This document shows positions 45,849-54,530 of a DNA stretch of 64,000 nucleotides, one piece after another. The notes under the pieces were generated by a model that did no database searches, was not told the DNA's origin, and was given only the letters and a program-made list of their open reading frames with translations. The stretch's first letter is position 1, and each line of letters begins with the position of its first letter. The DNA comes from Limimonas halophila (GTDB lineage: Bacteria; Pseudomonadota; Alphaproteobacteria; Kiloniellales; Rhodovibrionaceae): positions 186,001 through 250,000 of the forward strand of contig NZ_FNCE01000002.1 of assembly GCF_900100655.1 (NCBI RefSeq), given 5' to 3'. A program made the position numbers and the translations under genes.

Positions 45849-45887
45849 CATGATGCGGTCCGTCTTCGCGCCGGGGCGCGCATCATG
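45849..45887. repeat. Inverted repeat between wza-like and wzc-like genes
   Basis: Perfect 9-bp arms CATGATGCG (45849-45857) and CGCATCATG (45879-45887) around a 21-nt loop lie in the 135-bp gap of the wza-wzc transcript. No T run follows in the transcribed direction, so this is more likely an mRNA-processing or stabilising hairpin than a terminator. Confidence 0.45.
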
Positions 45888-45951
45888 CCCGCGCACCAAA
45901 AAAACGGGAGCGGATCCGGCAGGCGGCGGCGCCACCCGCTCGCATCCGGTT

Positions 45952-46509
45952 CTAGAAAAAGCGCTCGGGCACATGGATTTTGTCGCCAGGCATGATGCGG
46001 GCGTCCTGGCTCACCTCGCGTTCCTTGTTTTTGGGATCGTCGGCGCGCACGACCGTTACGTCGTCCTTGTCGGCGCGGTAGGTGTAGCCACCCGCAAGGG
46101 CCACGGCTTCGACCACCGTCAGCCCGCTGACATAATCGTAGCTTCCCGGTTTCCGCACTTCGCCAAGAATGTAGAACGGCCGGTAGTTGAGGATCTCCAT
46201 GCTGATGCTCGGATCAACCAGATAATCCGGCTGCAGGGCATCTTTGACGGCCTTTTCCGCTGCACTTACGGTCATGTTCTTAACGTTGACCTTACCGGCA
46301 AGCGGGACAGATATCGCGCCCGATCCGTCGACCTGATATTCCCCGGATATATCGTCGTGGCCGAACACCCGCAAATCGATCCGATCACCGGGGCCGAGGG
46401 TGTAGGCGTTACTCTCGGGTGCCGCTTGACCATTTCCGGATCCCGCCGCCACAGGACTCTGCGCCGTCGCAAGCAGGGCCGCGGCGACGAGCGCAATCAC
46501 CAGACGCAT
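45952..46509 (-). CDS. Polysaccharide export (Wza-like) protein
   Basis: A 185-residue periplasmic protein with a signal peptide (about residues 1-22). A polysaccharide export domain (YTLGPGDRIDLRVFGHDDIS; IPLAGKVNV is VPLAGKVNVKN here) is followed by a SLBB-type domain (FYILGEVRKPGSYDYVSGLTVV by position 123-144). It is much shorter than E. coli Wza and lacks the helical outer-membrane barrel and a lipobox, as in short rhizobial-type export proteins. GGAGGTATCG before the ATG at 46509 is a near-perfect ribosome binding site. It heads the two-gene operon with the Wzc-like kinase. Confidence 0.9.
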   Translation of the reverse strand: MRLVIALVAAALLATAQSPVAAGSGNGQAAPESNAYTLGPGDRIDLRVFGHDDISGEYQVDGSGAISVPLAGKVNVKNMTVSAAEKAVKDALQPDYLVDPSISMEILNYRPFYILGEVRKPGSYDYVSGLTVVEAVALAGGYTYRADKDDVTVVRADDPKNKEREVSQDARIMPGDKIHVPERFF

Positions 46510-47037
46510 CGATACCTCCGTTGCGCAAGTCGGTGTCGTATTCGAAGGGTCCCGTTTGGCGGATGATGCCTTTGGAGGCGGACACTGCGATCTCGACGGC
46601 AGCCGTCTGCTTGCCGTCGACTTCAAGCGTCATCCCACTCTCGCCAACGCGGACCGCTCGACGACTGCCCTGATTATAAGGTGAAAGAAATCCGGATTGG
46701 TATTGTGCGTTCAGGTTAGCGCCCTATCCAAAGCGTCTACCAAAACCCCTTTAACCACATGCCGGCCACCTTCCTCATAATGAAAATGTAGTTTTCAAAT
46801 TTTGCGGAACATGAAAAAAGATATAGATGACGGGTTGTTGTATTTATTATCTATACCTCCTTTTTCGTTTTTATGACGATTGTGCAAATGCCCTTTCCCT
46901 TTCAGATTGCCGCCAATGCTCCAATTGCCGGTTCCGCGCTAAATGCGCAGGCTCAGACCAGAGCAGAAATGACGCTCGATCAGAAGCGTCCGGACTCAGC
47001 CCGGTCGACTGGATGCAGCCCGGGTGGCGGGGAAACG
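46510..47037. other. AT-rich divergent promoter region of the export and pssD-like operons
   Basis: This gap separates the minus-strand wza-like gene from the plus-strand pssD-like gene. The stretch 46670-46872 is strongly AT-rich and carries a 7-bp inverted repeat TATAGAT ... ATCTATA at about 46822-46853. The plus-strand frame stays open from an ATG at 46873, but that ATG has no ribosome binding site and the first 55 codons look non-conserved, so they are treated as leader. Confidence 0.5.
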
Positions 47038-47580
47038 ATGGCCACGACGCACCGCGAGGATTGCGACTCTCTTGCCACAAGGCCTGCGCCCCCCTGGGCA
47101 CGGCGAGATCTGCAGGCGCGGACGAGGCAAACGGACCGGATTCTTGCCGTCGCGTCGGGCGGCGGGCACTGGGCCCAACTTCGGGCGATCACCACCAATC
47201 TGGACGTGCCTGTTGTCTATGCCACGACACTCGCGCCGAGTGACGTGACGGACGACCCTGTTCACCGCATTCCAGACGCCAATGCATCCCGTCCCGTCGA
47301 CCTGGCGCGATGCGCATGGGTGTTGTGGCGCATCGTGCGCCGCGAACGTCCCGATTACCTCGTCACCACGGGAGCAGCTCCCGGCGCCGCGGCGGTCGGG
47401 ATCGCGCGATTGCACGGAATTCCGGCCATTTTCATCGACAGCATTGCCAATGCGGAGGCGTTGTCGCGCTCTGGCCGGATCGCGGTTCGCCTCGGCGCCA
47501 GAACCTTCACGCAGTGGCCGCATCTCAGCGACATCGACGGGATCGAGTACGCCGGAACGGTCTTCGGAGAACAGGCATGA
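47038..47580 (+). CDS. PssD/Alg14-like glycosyltransferase subunit
   Basis: A protein of about 180 residues resembling Alg14 and rhizobial PssD, the membrane-anchoring half of a two-subunit GT28-type glycosyltransferase. Family segments are RILAVASGGGHWAQLRAI, YLVTTGAAPGAAAVGIARL and IPAIFIDSIANAEALSRSG. It overlaps the next gene by 4 bp (ATGA), and that gene encodes the catalytic Alg13/PssE-like half. The start is uncertain: ATG 47038 has GGGGAAACG upstream; ATG 46873 would add 55 residues. The pair probably adds an early sugar to the lipid-linked repeat unit. Confidence 0.82.
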   Translation: MATTHREDCDSLATRPAPPWARRDLQARTRQTDRILAVASGGGHWAQLRAITTNLDVPVVYATTLAPSDVTDDPVHRIPDANASRPVDLARCAWVLWRIVRRERPDYLVTTGAAPGAAAVGIARLHGIPAIFIDSIANAEALSRSGRIAVRLGARTFTQWPHLSDIDGIEYAGTVFGEQA

Positions 47581-48062
47581 TCTTCGTCACCGTCGGCACG
47601 CAGCTCCCATTCGACCGGCTGGTATCGGCGGTCGCGGCATGGCATCGCAAGCATGCGGACCACGAAATCTTCGCCCAGGTCGGGGCGTCCACGGCCGCGC
47701 CCCCGTTTCCCTCAGTGCCGTTTCTCGACGGCCCTGCATTCGCCCGTACATTCGACAAAGCCGACCTGGTGGTCAGTCACGCCGGCATCGGGACAGTCCT
47801 GGCGTGCTGGGCACGGGAAAAGCCCCTGGTGGTGATGCCACGAGCCCATGCCCTGGGCGAACACCGGACGGATCATCAGATCGCGACGGTGAACCGGCTC
47901 GGCGAGGAGTTGTCGCTGGCTGCCGCCCGGGACAGTGAGCAACTGGCCCGTCTCCTCAACACGGCCTGGTCGCAGCTCATCCCGAGACGGACGTTACCCC
48001 CGGTTAGCGGCGAGCGGATCTCCGACCGGATCAACGACTGGTTGAAGGCGCCCCAGCCATGA
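47577..48062 (+). CDS. PssE/Alg13-like glycosyltransferase catalytic subunit
   Basis: A 161-residue protein matching the C-terminal GT28 domain (Alg13, PssE, Cps14G). It starts with MIFVTVGTQLPFDRLV and contains DLVVSHAGIGTVLACWAREKP (about residues 62-82, by position) and VVMPRAHALGEHRTDHQ, the nucleotide-sugar site. It overlaps the pssD-like gene and the next glycosyltransferase gene by 4 bp at each end, so the three are tightly coupled. The donor sugar cannot be read from sequence; in Rhizobium the pair transfers glucuronic acid. Confidence 0.9.
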   Translation: MIFVTVGTQLPFDRLVSAVAAWHRKHADHEIFAQVGASTAAPPFPSVPFLDGPAFARTFDKADLVVSHAGIGTVLACWAREKPLVVMPRAHALGEHRTDHQIATVNRLGEELSLAAARDSEQLARLLNTAWSQLIPRRTLPPVSGERISDRINDWLKAPQP

Positions 48063-48898
48063 ACGATCGAAAGCCGATCTGTAGTGTCATCGTGCCCGCC
48101 TACAACGAGACGGCGGTCATCGGGCGGCTCCTGACTGCGCTGACGGACCATGATGCACCAATCGAGGTGATTGTCGTCTGCAACGGCTGCGCCGATGACA
48201 CGGCGGACCGGGCCAGGGCAACGCACCCGGGCGTTCGGGTCGTCGAGATCCCGACACCGAGCAAGACAGCAGCCATCAACCGGGGGCTGCGGGAAGCGGA
48301 GGCGGACATCACGATCATCGCCGATGCCGATGTCGTGCTCACCGGTTCCGGCGCCATCGCGCTGGCCAGCGAAGCATCGAAGCCCGGCGTCACGGTTGTT
48401 CAGCCACGGGTGATCTACGCGACGGATCATGCGCAAAGCCTCGTCCGGGCCCACCTCCGGGCGTGGCGGCGCAATCCCTACAATGAAACCCGCGTCTCCT
48501 ACGCCTACGCGCTCAGTCCCGCCGGTCGCGCTGACCTGGGCACGTTTCCAGACGTGATCGCCGACGATGAATACGTGCGCCGGCAGCTGTTTGACGGCGC
48601 CGTCTGGACCGACGCGGCGTCGGTGCGCGTCTTCCCGCCGGCAACCCTCAGGGCGCTGGTGCGCACCCGGAGCCGGGCTCTCCGAGGGGCCCGGCTGATG
48701 ACCCGCGAAGGCCGTCTGCCGCCACCGGCGCCCGTCGCATCGTTCTGGCCGAGGTGGACGCGCATGCTGGCAAGCCCTGCCGCCGTAGACGCCCTGGTCT
48801 ATGCCGCGGTCACTGTTGCGGCCCGCTGGCGCGCGCGCCGCTACGCACTGGTCGAGCGCTGGGCGCGGGACGAAACCACCCGCGAAGCCCGTTTGTAG
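48059..48898 (+). CDS. Family 2 glycosyltransferase
   Basis: A 279-residue GT-A glycosyltransferase. It has SVIVPAYNETAVIGRLLTAL at about residues 9-28, VIVVCNGCADDTADRA, KTAAINRGL, and the metal-binding IIADADVVLTG at about 84-94. The acceptor region FPDVIADDEYVRR supplies the catalytic acidic residues. There is one weak hydrophobic segment near the C-terminus. It belongs to the pssD-pssE-like operon and adds a sugar in exopolysaccharide assembly; specificity is unknown. Confidence 0.9.
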   Translation: MNDRKPICSVIVPAYNETAVIGRLLTALTDHDAPIEVIVVCNGCADDTADRARATHPGVRVVEIPTPSKTAAINRGLREAEADITIIADADVVLTGSGAIALASEASKPGVTVVQPRVIYATDHAQSLVRAHLRAWRRNPYNETRVSYAYALSPAGRADLGTFPDVIADDEYVRRQLFDGAVWTDAASVRVFPPATLRALVRTRSRALRGARLMTREGRLPPPAPVASFWPRWTRMLASPAAVDALVYAAVTVAARWRARRYALVERWARDETTREARL

Positions 48899-48920
48899 CT
48901 GCACCAGGAGGAAACTCGCC

Positions 48921-49358
48921 ATGGTTGGTAAGGACACACCGCACGCCGGCGTCAGCGCGCGCATCAAGGGCCTTTCCAGCGCGGACTCCATGGAGCGCTC
49001 GGCCGTCTTCCGTCCCTGGGGGAGCTTTCGCAGCGTCCACTGGGGTGACGGCTTTCAGGTCAAACACATCCGGGTCGAAGCGGGGCAGGTCCTCTCGCTC
49101 CAGCGACACCGGCACCGCGCCGAACACTGGGTCGTGGTGCGCGGCGTGGCCGAAGTGACCTGCGACGATGCGGTTTTCCACCTGGACACGAACCAGACGA
49201 CCTCCATCCCGCTGGGCGCCGTGCATCGGCTTGCCAACCCCGGGGAGGAGCCACTGGACCTGATCGAGGTTCAGATCGGGGCCTATCTCGGCGAGGACGA
49301 CATCGAACGCTTCGCCGACATCTACGGTCGCTCGGATCGGCTCAACTCGGCAACCTAG
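48921..49358 (+). CDS. Cupin, type II phosphomannose isomerase-like
   Basis: A 145-residue single-cupin protein matching the C-terminal mannose-6-phosphate isomerase domain of bifunctional ManC/AlgA enzymes. It has the entry FRPWGSFRSVHWGDGFQVK, cupin motif 1 LQRHRHRAEHWVVVRG with His and Glu metal ligands, and motif 2 IPLGAVHRLANPG. The guanylyltransferase half is absent, so it is a stand-alone isomerase-like cupin. AGGAGGAAACTCGCC before ATG 48921 is a strong ribosome binding site. It suggests mannose or a related GDP-sugar in the polymer (inference). Confidence 0.88.
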   Translation: MVGKDTPHAGVSARIKGLSSADSMERSAVFRPWGSFRSVHWGDGFQVKHIRVEAGQVLSLQRHRHRAEHWVVVRGVAEVTCDDAVFHLDTNQTTSIPLGAVHRLANPGEEPLDLIEVQIGAYLGEDDIERFADIYGRSDRLNSAT

Positions 49359-50323
49359 CCAAGATTACCATAACGCGGAAACAGCGCCTCCCCGAACGGT
49401 GCACCCACACGTTCGCGCCTCCGGCGCCACCATCGCCACGCATGGCAGGTACGGCCGTCCGCTCATCCTGTCTAGCCTCTCCAACCCCCAGCCCGTTCCC
49501 CTGATTCGGCCGGCTCAGGCGCGAAGCCGCTTTCCGTTAAAAGTGACCGTTTGCGCGGAAGGCACACACCCTTTCGCGGGGGGCATCTATCCCAGCCCGA
49601 TGCTTCCGACAGCTCTCCGAATCCCCCATTCACCGTTCCGGTTCACCGGCCCGTTGCCGGCGCCCGGGCGATCCGCTGTCCCGTGCGCGTCGACATCGCT
49701 CAGCACGGTAATCCTGACCGATTCACCATTACCCGCCCAACTGAACACTCAGCCGGGCACGAACCGGGCCGATTCGTCTGCCACGCGCCTCGGGAAGGGG
49801 GGTGGCGTAACCGGATTTTCAAAATCGCATTATTATTTTTAACGTCAAAATAGCCAATAACCATATTGTCGCCAAGCATACGGAAAACGAAATCTTAAAG
49901 ATTCACCTGTCTCTTGGTTCCCGAGAAACCGAATACCGACAAACGATATTCGCGTGTCACACGATCGCCACACCTCTTTCGATACACCTTGGCTCGAAGG
50001 CATTACCCCGAAAGATGAACGCCCGACCGAAAGACGCAGACGTGCCGCACGCGGATCGGACGGGCAGCGGGGCTGAGCAGAGATCGAGGGAACCTCGGGA
50101 TGACAGGCATCGGCGCAGCATAACCGTCCCTCAGTGAAACGGTGAGGACCACCGGCACGCGCTCTGCACAGAAACACGTGCAGGTTGCACCGACGGCCCT
50201 CCGGCAATTTCGGCACCAACCCCGGCGGCCGCGACCGCCCCGCACGCCGTCGTCTTCAAGCACGGCGCCAAAGGGGGTGTGCGTCTTTAGCGCCGAGCCT
50301 TCCCCGATACGGGAGGAACGTCA
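49359..50323. other. 965-bp non-coding region upstream of the beta-helix gene
   Basis: No convincing gene was found. About 49820-49960 is AT-rich and contains the short palindrome AATCTT-A-AAGATT. The remainder is GC-rich; open frames there have Arg/Pro-rich translations. It likely contains the promoter and long leader of the beta-helix gene, whose ribosome binding site (GGGAGGAACGTCA) is directly before 50324. Confidence 0.55.
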
Positions 50324-53059
50324 ATGGCGATCACAGTTTCCAACGGCAGTGAGCTCCGGTCGGCGCTCAACAGCACAAGCGGCGGCGAGACCATCGAGCT
50401 CGCTTCGGGGAACTACGGAAGTGTGGATCTCAGCGGTTTCAACTTCTCCGAGAAGGTAACGATTACCTCGCAGGAGCAGCTGGGCGCCACGTTCAACCAC
50501 ATCGACATGTCGGGCTCCAGCGGCATGACGCTGTCGGACGTCACGGTTCATGTCCCGAACGGCAACCAGGACCGTGCCGTCTGGATCCGCAACAGCGACG
50601 ACATCGACATCGTCAACTCCGAACTCAAAGGTTCGGTTGATGGCAACTTCACGAACGACGAACTCGGCATGAAGGTCGAGAATTCAAGCTCGATCAACGT
50701 GTCAAACAATGAGATGCACAACTTTTTCAAGGGTGCCAAGTTCCGTGAGACCACGGATCTGACGGTGCGTGAGAACAACGTCCACGACATGCAGAAAGAC
50801 GGGTTGAACTTCGTCGGCGTCCAAGACGTCCTGGTCGAAAACAATCTCGTCCGCGACATGCACCCTGTGGAGGAATCCGCGCACACGGACTTCATCCAGT
50901 TCTGGAACATCCAGACGGACATGAAATCGTCGGACGTTACCATTCGCGGAAACGCCCTTCTTCAGGGCAATGAATTCCAGACACAGGGCATGTTCATCGG
51001 CGACCCGCCGTCTGGTGGTTATCAGAACTTCACGATCGAAGATAACCTCATCTACACAAGCCACGTCCACGGCATTACTGGGGCAAACCTGCAAAACAGC
51101 AGTGTCAGCAACAACACTGTGTTGACGGCCCCGGGTGTAGATTGGGACGCGACAATTCGCCCGAGTGGCGACAACATCGAACTCAAAAACAACGTGACAA
51201 CCGGTTTTCGAAACAAGTCGGGCGCGGACGACGCGAGTGGAAATCTCGTTGTCCAATATACAGACCCGAACGGCGAAAACTATTACGGCGACCTTTTCCA
51301 GAACGCCTTCGACAATTCGGGCATCTCGGTCGAAGACCTGATGCCGGTCGCAGGCAGCAAGGTCGACTTCGGCTCCGGCATGGGCGCCGAGGAACGGCTG
51401 CAGGAGATCGCAAACGGGGCGAACGTCGGCGGGCGCGTCGAGGATGGCAGCGCGACCGACGGCAACGCGGACGACACAACCTCGAGCGACGATACGACCA
51501 CGGACGACAGCTCCAGCGACGGCGGCTCGACCGACGGGAGCGATTCCGGTTCCACGGACGGCGGCAGCACTGGCGGCGATGAGACGACCGACGGTGGGCA
51601 GACGGGCGACGGCGTGGCCTACGAGCTGGGCGAGCGTACCTTTGACGGCTCCACCGGCTCTGCCGTGGTCGTGCCGCACGATCCCGCGTTCGCGACCGAG
51701 GAAGGCACCCTGGCGATGACCTTCACGCCGGACAGCGCGTCCGGGGCTCAGGGGCTATTCTCCAAGGACTCGACCGGCTTCGACAATGGCGGGCACCTGA
51801 CGGTGCGCTTGGTTGATGGGTCGATCGAGGTCCGCCTGCAGAGCGATAGTGCGTCCCACGAAGTCGTGGCCTCCAAGGCCGTGTCCGCCGGCGAGACGAA
51901 CACCATGGCGCTGACCTTCGGCAACGACGGCATGCAGCTCTACGTTAATGGCGAGTTGGCCGACAGCGCGGGCTACGGCGGCGGCATGGCGAACAACGCC
52001 GAGCCCATGGTGATCGGCGCCAATCAGTGGGCGAGCGGCAACGAAAGCGCCGACGTCATTCAAGAGGGCTTCGACGGCACCATTGCCAGCACGAAGCTGT
52101 TCACCCGCGCGCTCACCCAAGACGAGGTGAGCAACCTCGGCAACAGCGACGGCGGGTCCCAGGACGACACCGCCGAGACCGGGGACGGGGGCACCAGCGA
52201 TGATGGCGGCACCCAGGACGGCGCCGACGGCGAGTCGTCCGCCCCGGATGACGATGCGCCCGCCGATCCCGGCGAAGCCGAAGGCCCGTCGAACGTCCTG
52301 ATGCTGGGCGGCGAAGATCAGACGGTCGAGGTGCCGTTCGATGCCCAAGTGCGGGGTACCAGCGCGCCCGAAACCGTGAACGTCGGCGAGGGCGCACACG
52401 TGCAGTTCGGCGCCAACGACGGCGATAGCATCGAGCTGGCCGGCGACTTTGCCGACTACGACTTGACCTCCGGCGGCAACACGCTGTCGTTCGTCAACGG
52501 CGACACGCGGGCCGACGTGTCGCTGAACGCCGAAACCGAGATCGTTTTCGGCGACGGCATGGCGAACGCCGACATCGGCCTGACCGACAACGGCGTCGAA
52601 CTGACGCTGGGTGGCCAGGCCGTCGGATCCGACTTCGACCGCTCCGAGGTCAACCTCGACGGCAGTGAGGTCTCCGGCGACGACGCCATGCCGGCGATGC
52701 CCTCCCAGGGCGGCCCGGCGCCGGTGCAAACTGGGACCTCGGCCGGCGAGAACATCGACGGCAACCAGGACGGGACGATCGCCGGGAACGGCGGTGACGA
52801 CCGCTTCGTCTTCGGCCAGCAGCAAACCGACGTTGAGATCACCGATTTCTCGGCTGACGATCAGCTGCTCTTCACGGACGGGGTCACGGAAGACGACGTC
52901 GTGGTCAGTAACGCGGATGGTGGCGACGGCTCTGTCAGCCTTGCCGTCGGCGAAGTGGGTGTCACCGTCACGGGCATCAGTGCTGAGGCCGACGGCGGCA
53001 TCGCCGACACGAGCACCTTCGAAGGTGCCTTCGGCGTGGACAGCCTCGCGTTCGCGTAA
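50324..53059 (+). CDS. Secreted right-handed beta-helix / LamG protein with type I secretion-like C-terminus
   Basis: A 911-residue multidomain protein with no N-terminal signal peptide. Residues about 1-350 form a right-handed parallel beta-helix of the polysaccharide-lyase type (repeated N-x-V/I turns such as IDIVNSELKGS, INVSNNEMHNF, LTVRENNVHDM). An Asp/Ser/Gly/Thr-rich linker (about 375-425) leads to a LamG/concanavalin-like domain (about 430-605, LAMTFTPDSASGAQGLFSKD). A second acidic linker (about 610-660) and a beta-rich region follow. The C-terminus GGDDRFVFGQ...VEITDFSADDQLLF is the pattern of RTX-type type I secretion substrates. It probably binds, trims or modifies exopolysaccharide outside the cell. 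No ABC exporter is in the window. Confidence 0.8.
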   Translation: MAITVSNGSELRSALNSTSGGETIELASGNYGSVDLSGFNFSEKVTITSQEQLGATFNHIDMSGSSGMTLSDVTVHVPNGNQDRAVWIRNSDDIDIVNSELKGSVDGNFTNDELGMKVENSSSINVSNNEMHNFFKGAKFRETTDLTVRENNVHDMQKDGLNFVGVQDVLVENNLVRDMHPVEESAHTDFIQFWNIQTDMKSSDVTIRGNALLQGNEFQTQGMFIGDPPSGGYQNFTIEDNLIYTSHVHGITGANLQNSSVSNNTVLTAPGVDWDATIRPSGDNIELKNNVTTGFRNKSGADDASGNLVVQYTDPNGENYYGDLFQNAFDNSGISVEDLMPVAGSKVDFGSGMGAEERLQEIANGANVGGRVEDGSATDGNADDTTSSDDTTTDDSSSDGGSTDGSDSGSTDGGSTGGDETTDGGQTGDGVAYELGERTFDGSTGSAVVVPHDPAFATEEGTLAMTFTPDSASGAQGLFSKDSTGFDNGGHLTVRLVDGSIEVRLQSDSASHEVVASKAVSAGETNTMALTFGNDGMQLYVNGELADSAGYGGGMANNAEPMVIGANQWASGNESADVIQEGFDGTIASTKLFTRALTQDEVSNLGNSDGGSQDDTAETGDGGTSDDGGTQDGADGESSAPDDDAPADPGEAEGPSNVLMLGGEDQTVEVPFDAQVRGTSAPETVNVGEGAHVQFGANDGDSIELAGDFADYDLTSGGNTLSFVNGDTRADVSLNAETEIVFGDGMANADIGLTDNGVELTLGGQAVGSDFDRSEVNLDGSEVSGDDAMPAMPSQGGPAPVQTGTSAGENIDGNQDGTIAGNGGDDRFVFGQQQTDVEITDFSADDQLLFTDGVTEDDVVVSNADGGDGSVSLAVGEVGVTVTGISAEADGGIADTSTFEGAFGVDSLAFA

Positions 53060-53088
53060 CCGAACCAGGCCGTAAAGCCGAGCATCTT

Positions 53089-53121
53089 GCGGGCCCACAG
53101 GCGAGTTGTGGGCCCGCTTTT
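53089..53121 (+). terminator. Rho-independent terminator of the beta-helix gene
   Basis: Perfect 11-bp arms GCGGGCCCACA / TGTGGGCCCGC around a 7-nt loop, followed by TTTT, start 30 bp past the stop codon. Classic intrinsic terminator, so the downstream glycosyltransferase is transcribed separately. Confidence 0.9.
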
Positions 53122-53294
53122 CGTTGGTTCACGACCGCTCATCGGCAAAAGAACCGACCGGCCACCCTTCTTCCGGGCATCTCCGCATGCGCATTTGCCG
53201 TCAACGACCGCTCTCACGATGGTCAAAGCGGGCGGTCGAAATCTGAAAGGCAGATTGTCGTGAAGCCGAGGCCGAGCCATGGTCGGCCCCAAAA

Positions 53295-54239
53295 ATGACG
53301 ATGAGCGTGTGCATGTCCAGTCCCTTGATCTCCGTCATTGTTCCGTGCTTCAATCAGGCTGACTACCTTCCCGAAGCAATCCAGAGCATCCTCGATCAGT
53401 CCTATGCACCGATCGAAATGATCGTTGTCGACGACGGATCGACGGATGACAGCGCACACTTGGCCGAACAAATCGACGGCGTGCGCGTAATCCGACAGAC
53501 CAACCGCGGGTCAGCAGCAGCGCGCAATACCGGCTTCGCGGCGAGCCACGGGGATTACATCGTCTTTCTGGACGGTGACGACCGGCTCTTACCCGACGCC
53601 ATCCAAACGGCGATTGAGCATGCTGTGGCCGCGGCATGGGGATCGGCCCAACATGCACCATTTGTTTTTGGCCGCTTCCGACGAATCACCGTGGATGGCA
53701 AGGCCATCAGACTTCAACCGCCCCGGTCACCAAGCCTCACATATCGCACGTTGTTGCGTGGTGCCTCTGTTGGTCCTCCCGGCGTTGCGCTTTTTCCACG
53801 GGAGCTTGTTACAGCAGTCGGCGGCTTTGACCCCAAAATCAGGTATGCCGAAGACTTGGATTTTTATTTCCGCATATGCCGGTTGACCGACGGGTATTGC
53901 CACAATGCTGTGACGATGGAGTATCGGCAACATAGGGGTCAGAGCAGTTACGGCGTCAGCAGAATACTTAAAGCCACGCTGGATGTTATCGACAGCCAGC
54001 GCGACGTCATCGGCGACGATCCTATACGTATCGCCGATCAATCGATTGGGCGAAAAACATGGTCACGGCTTTTCGGGCAGTGGATACCAATCGAAATCGT
54101 CCGTCACGCCAAAGACCTGCGCATTGCCAATGCCTGCAGTGCAACTTGGCAGTTCTGCCGGCACAGCCCGCCGGCCCTGATGGGGGCAGTCGACTTCGCG
54201 CGTGCACGCCTCATGAACGGCGGGGTGCGAGGCCTGTAG
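53295..54239 (+). CDS. Family 2 glycosyltransferase
   Basis: A 314-residue GT-A enzyme. It has LISVIVPCFNQADYLPEAIQ near the start, IVVDDGSTDDS, the GSAAARNTGFAASHGDYIVFL region (by position about 76-96), the metal-binding FLDGDDRLLPD and the catalytic YAEDLDFYFRI. The C-terminal third is less conserved. Base composition is slightly richer in A/T than its neighbours. No good ribosome binding site precedes ATG 53295; ATG codons at 53301 and 53313 are alternatives. It stands alone between the beta-helix terminator and the secretion genes and probably belongs to the exopolysaccharide locus. Confidence 0.87.
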   Translation: MTMSVCMSSPLISVIVPCFNQADYLPEAIQSILDQSYAPIEMIVVDDGSTDDSAHLAEQIDGVRVIRQTNRGSAAARNTGFAASHGDYIVFLDGDDRLLPDAIQTAIEHAVAAAWGSAQHAPFVFGRFRRITVDGKAIRLQPPRSPSLTYRTLLRGASVGPPGVALFPRELVTAVGGFDPKIRYAEDLDFYFRICRLTDGYCHNAVTMEYRQHRGQSSYGVSRILKATLDVIDSQRDVIGDDPIRIADQSIGRKTWSRLFGQWIPIEIVRHAKDLRIANACSATWQFCRHSPPALMGAVDFARARLMNGGVRGL

Positions 54240-54530
54240 CCCGTCGCGCGGGACATCGCGTTTGCCGACCGAGCCGGACGCGTCGGGACAAGCGTCGGTT
54301 TCGCTGGTGTCAGCCGCTTGACGCACGCAAGGGCGCAATCAACCGGCACGGCCCCGGCGGCTTGGCGCTCCCCTGATCGATGGGGCCGGGCGCCGGGCTT
54401 GCGTCCGGGCGGTCCACGCAACTCACGCGAATTCGATCAATCTTAACGACGTGTTGGCGTTTCGCGGCCATCCTCTCATCCGTGGTAGATATGGTGGGAT
54501 TCCCCACGCACGCGGTTGTTGGACGGCCCT

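Noticed and set aside
46873-47037. N-terminal extension of the PssD-like protein from ATG 46873
   Set aside because: No ribosome binding site, an AT-rich promoter-like context and no similarity to the family N-terminus; kept only as an alternative start.
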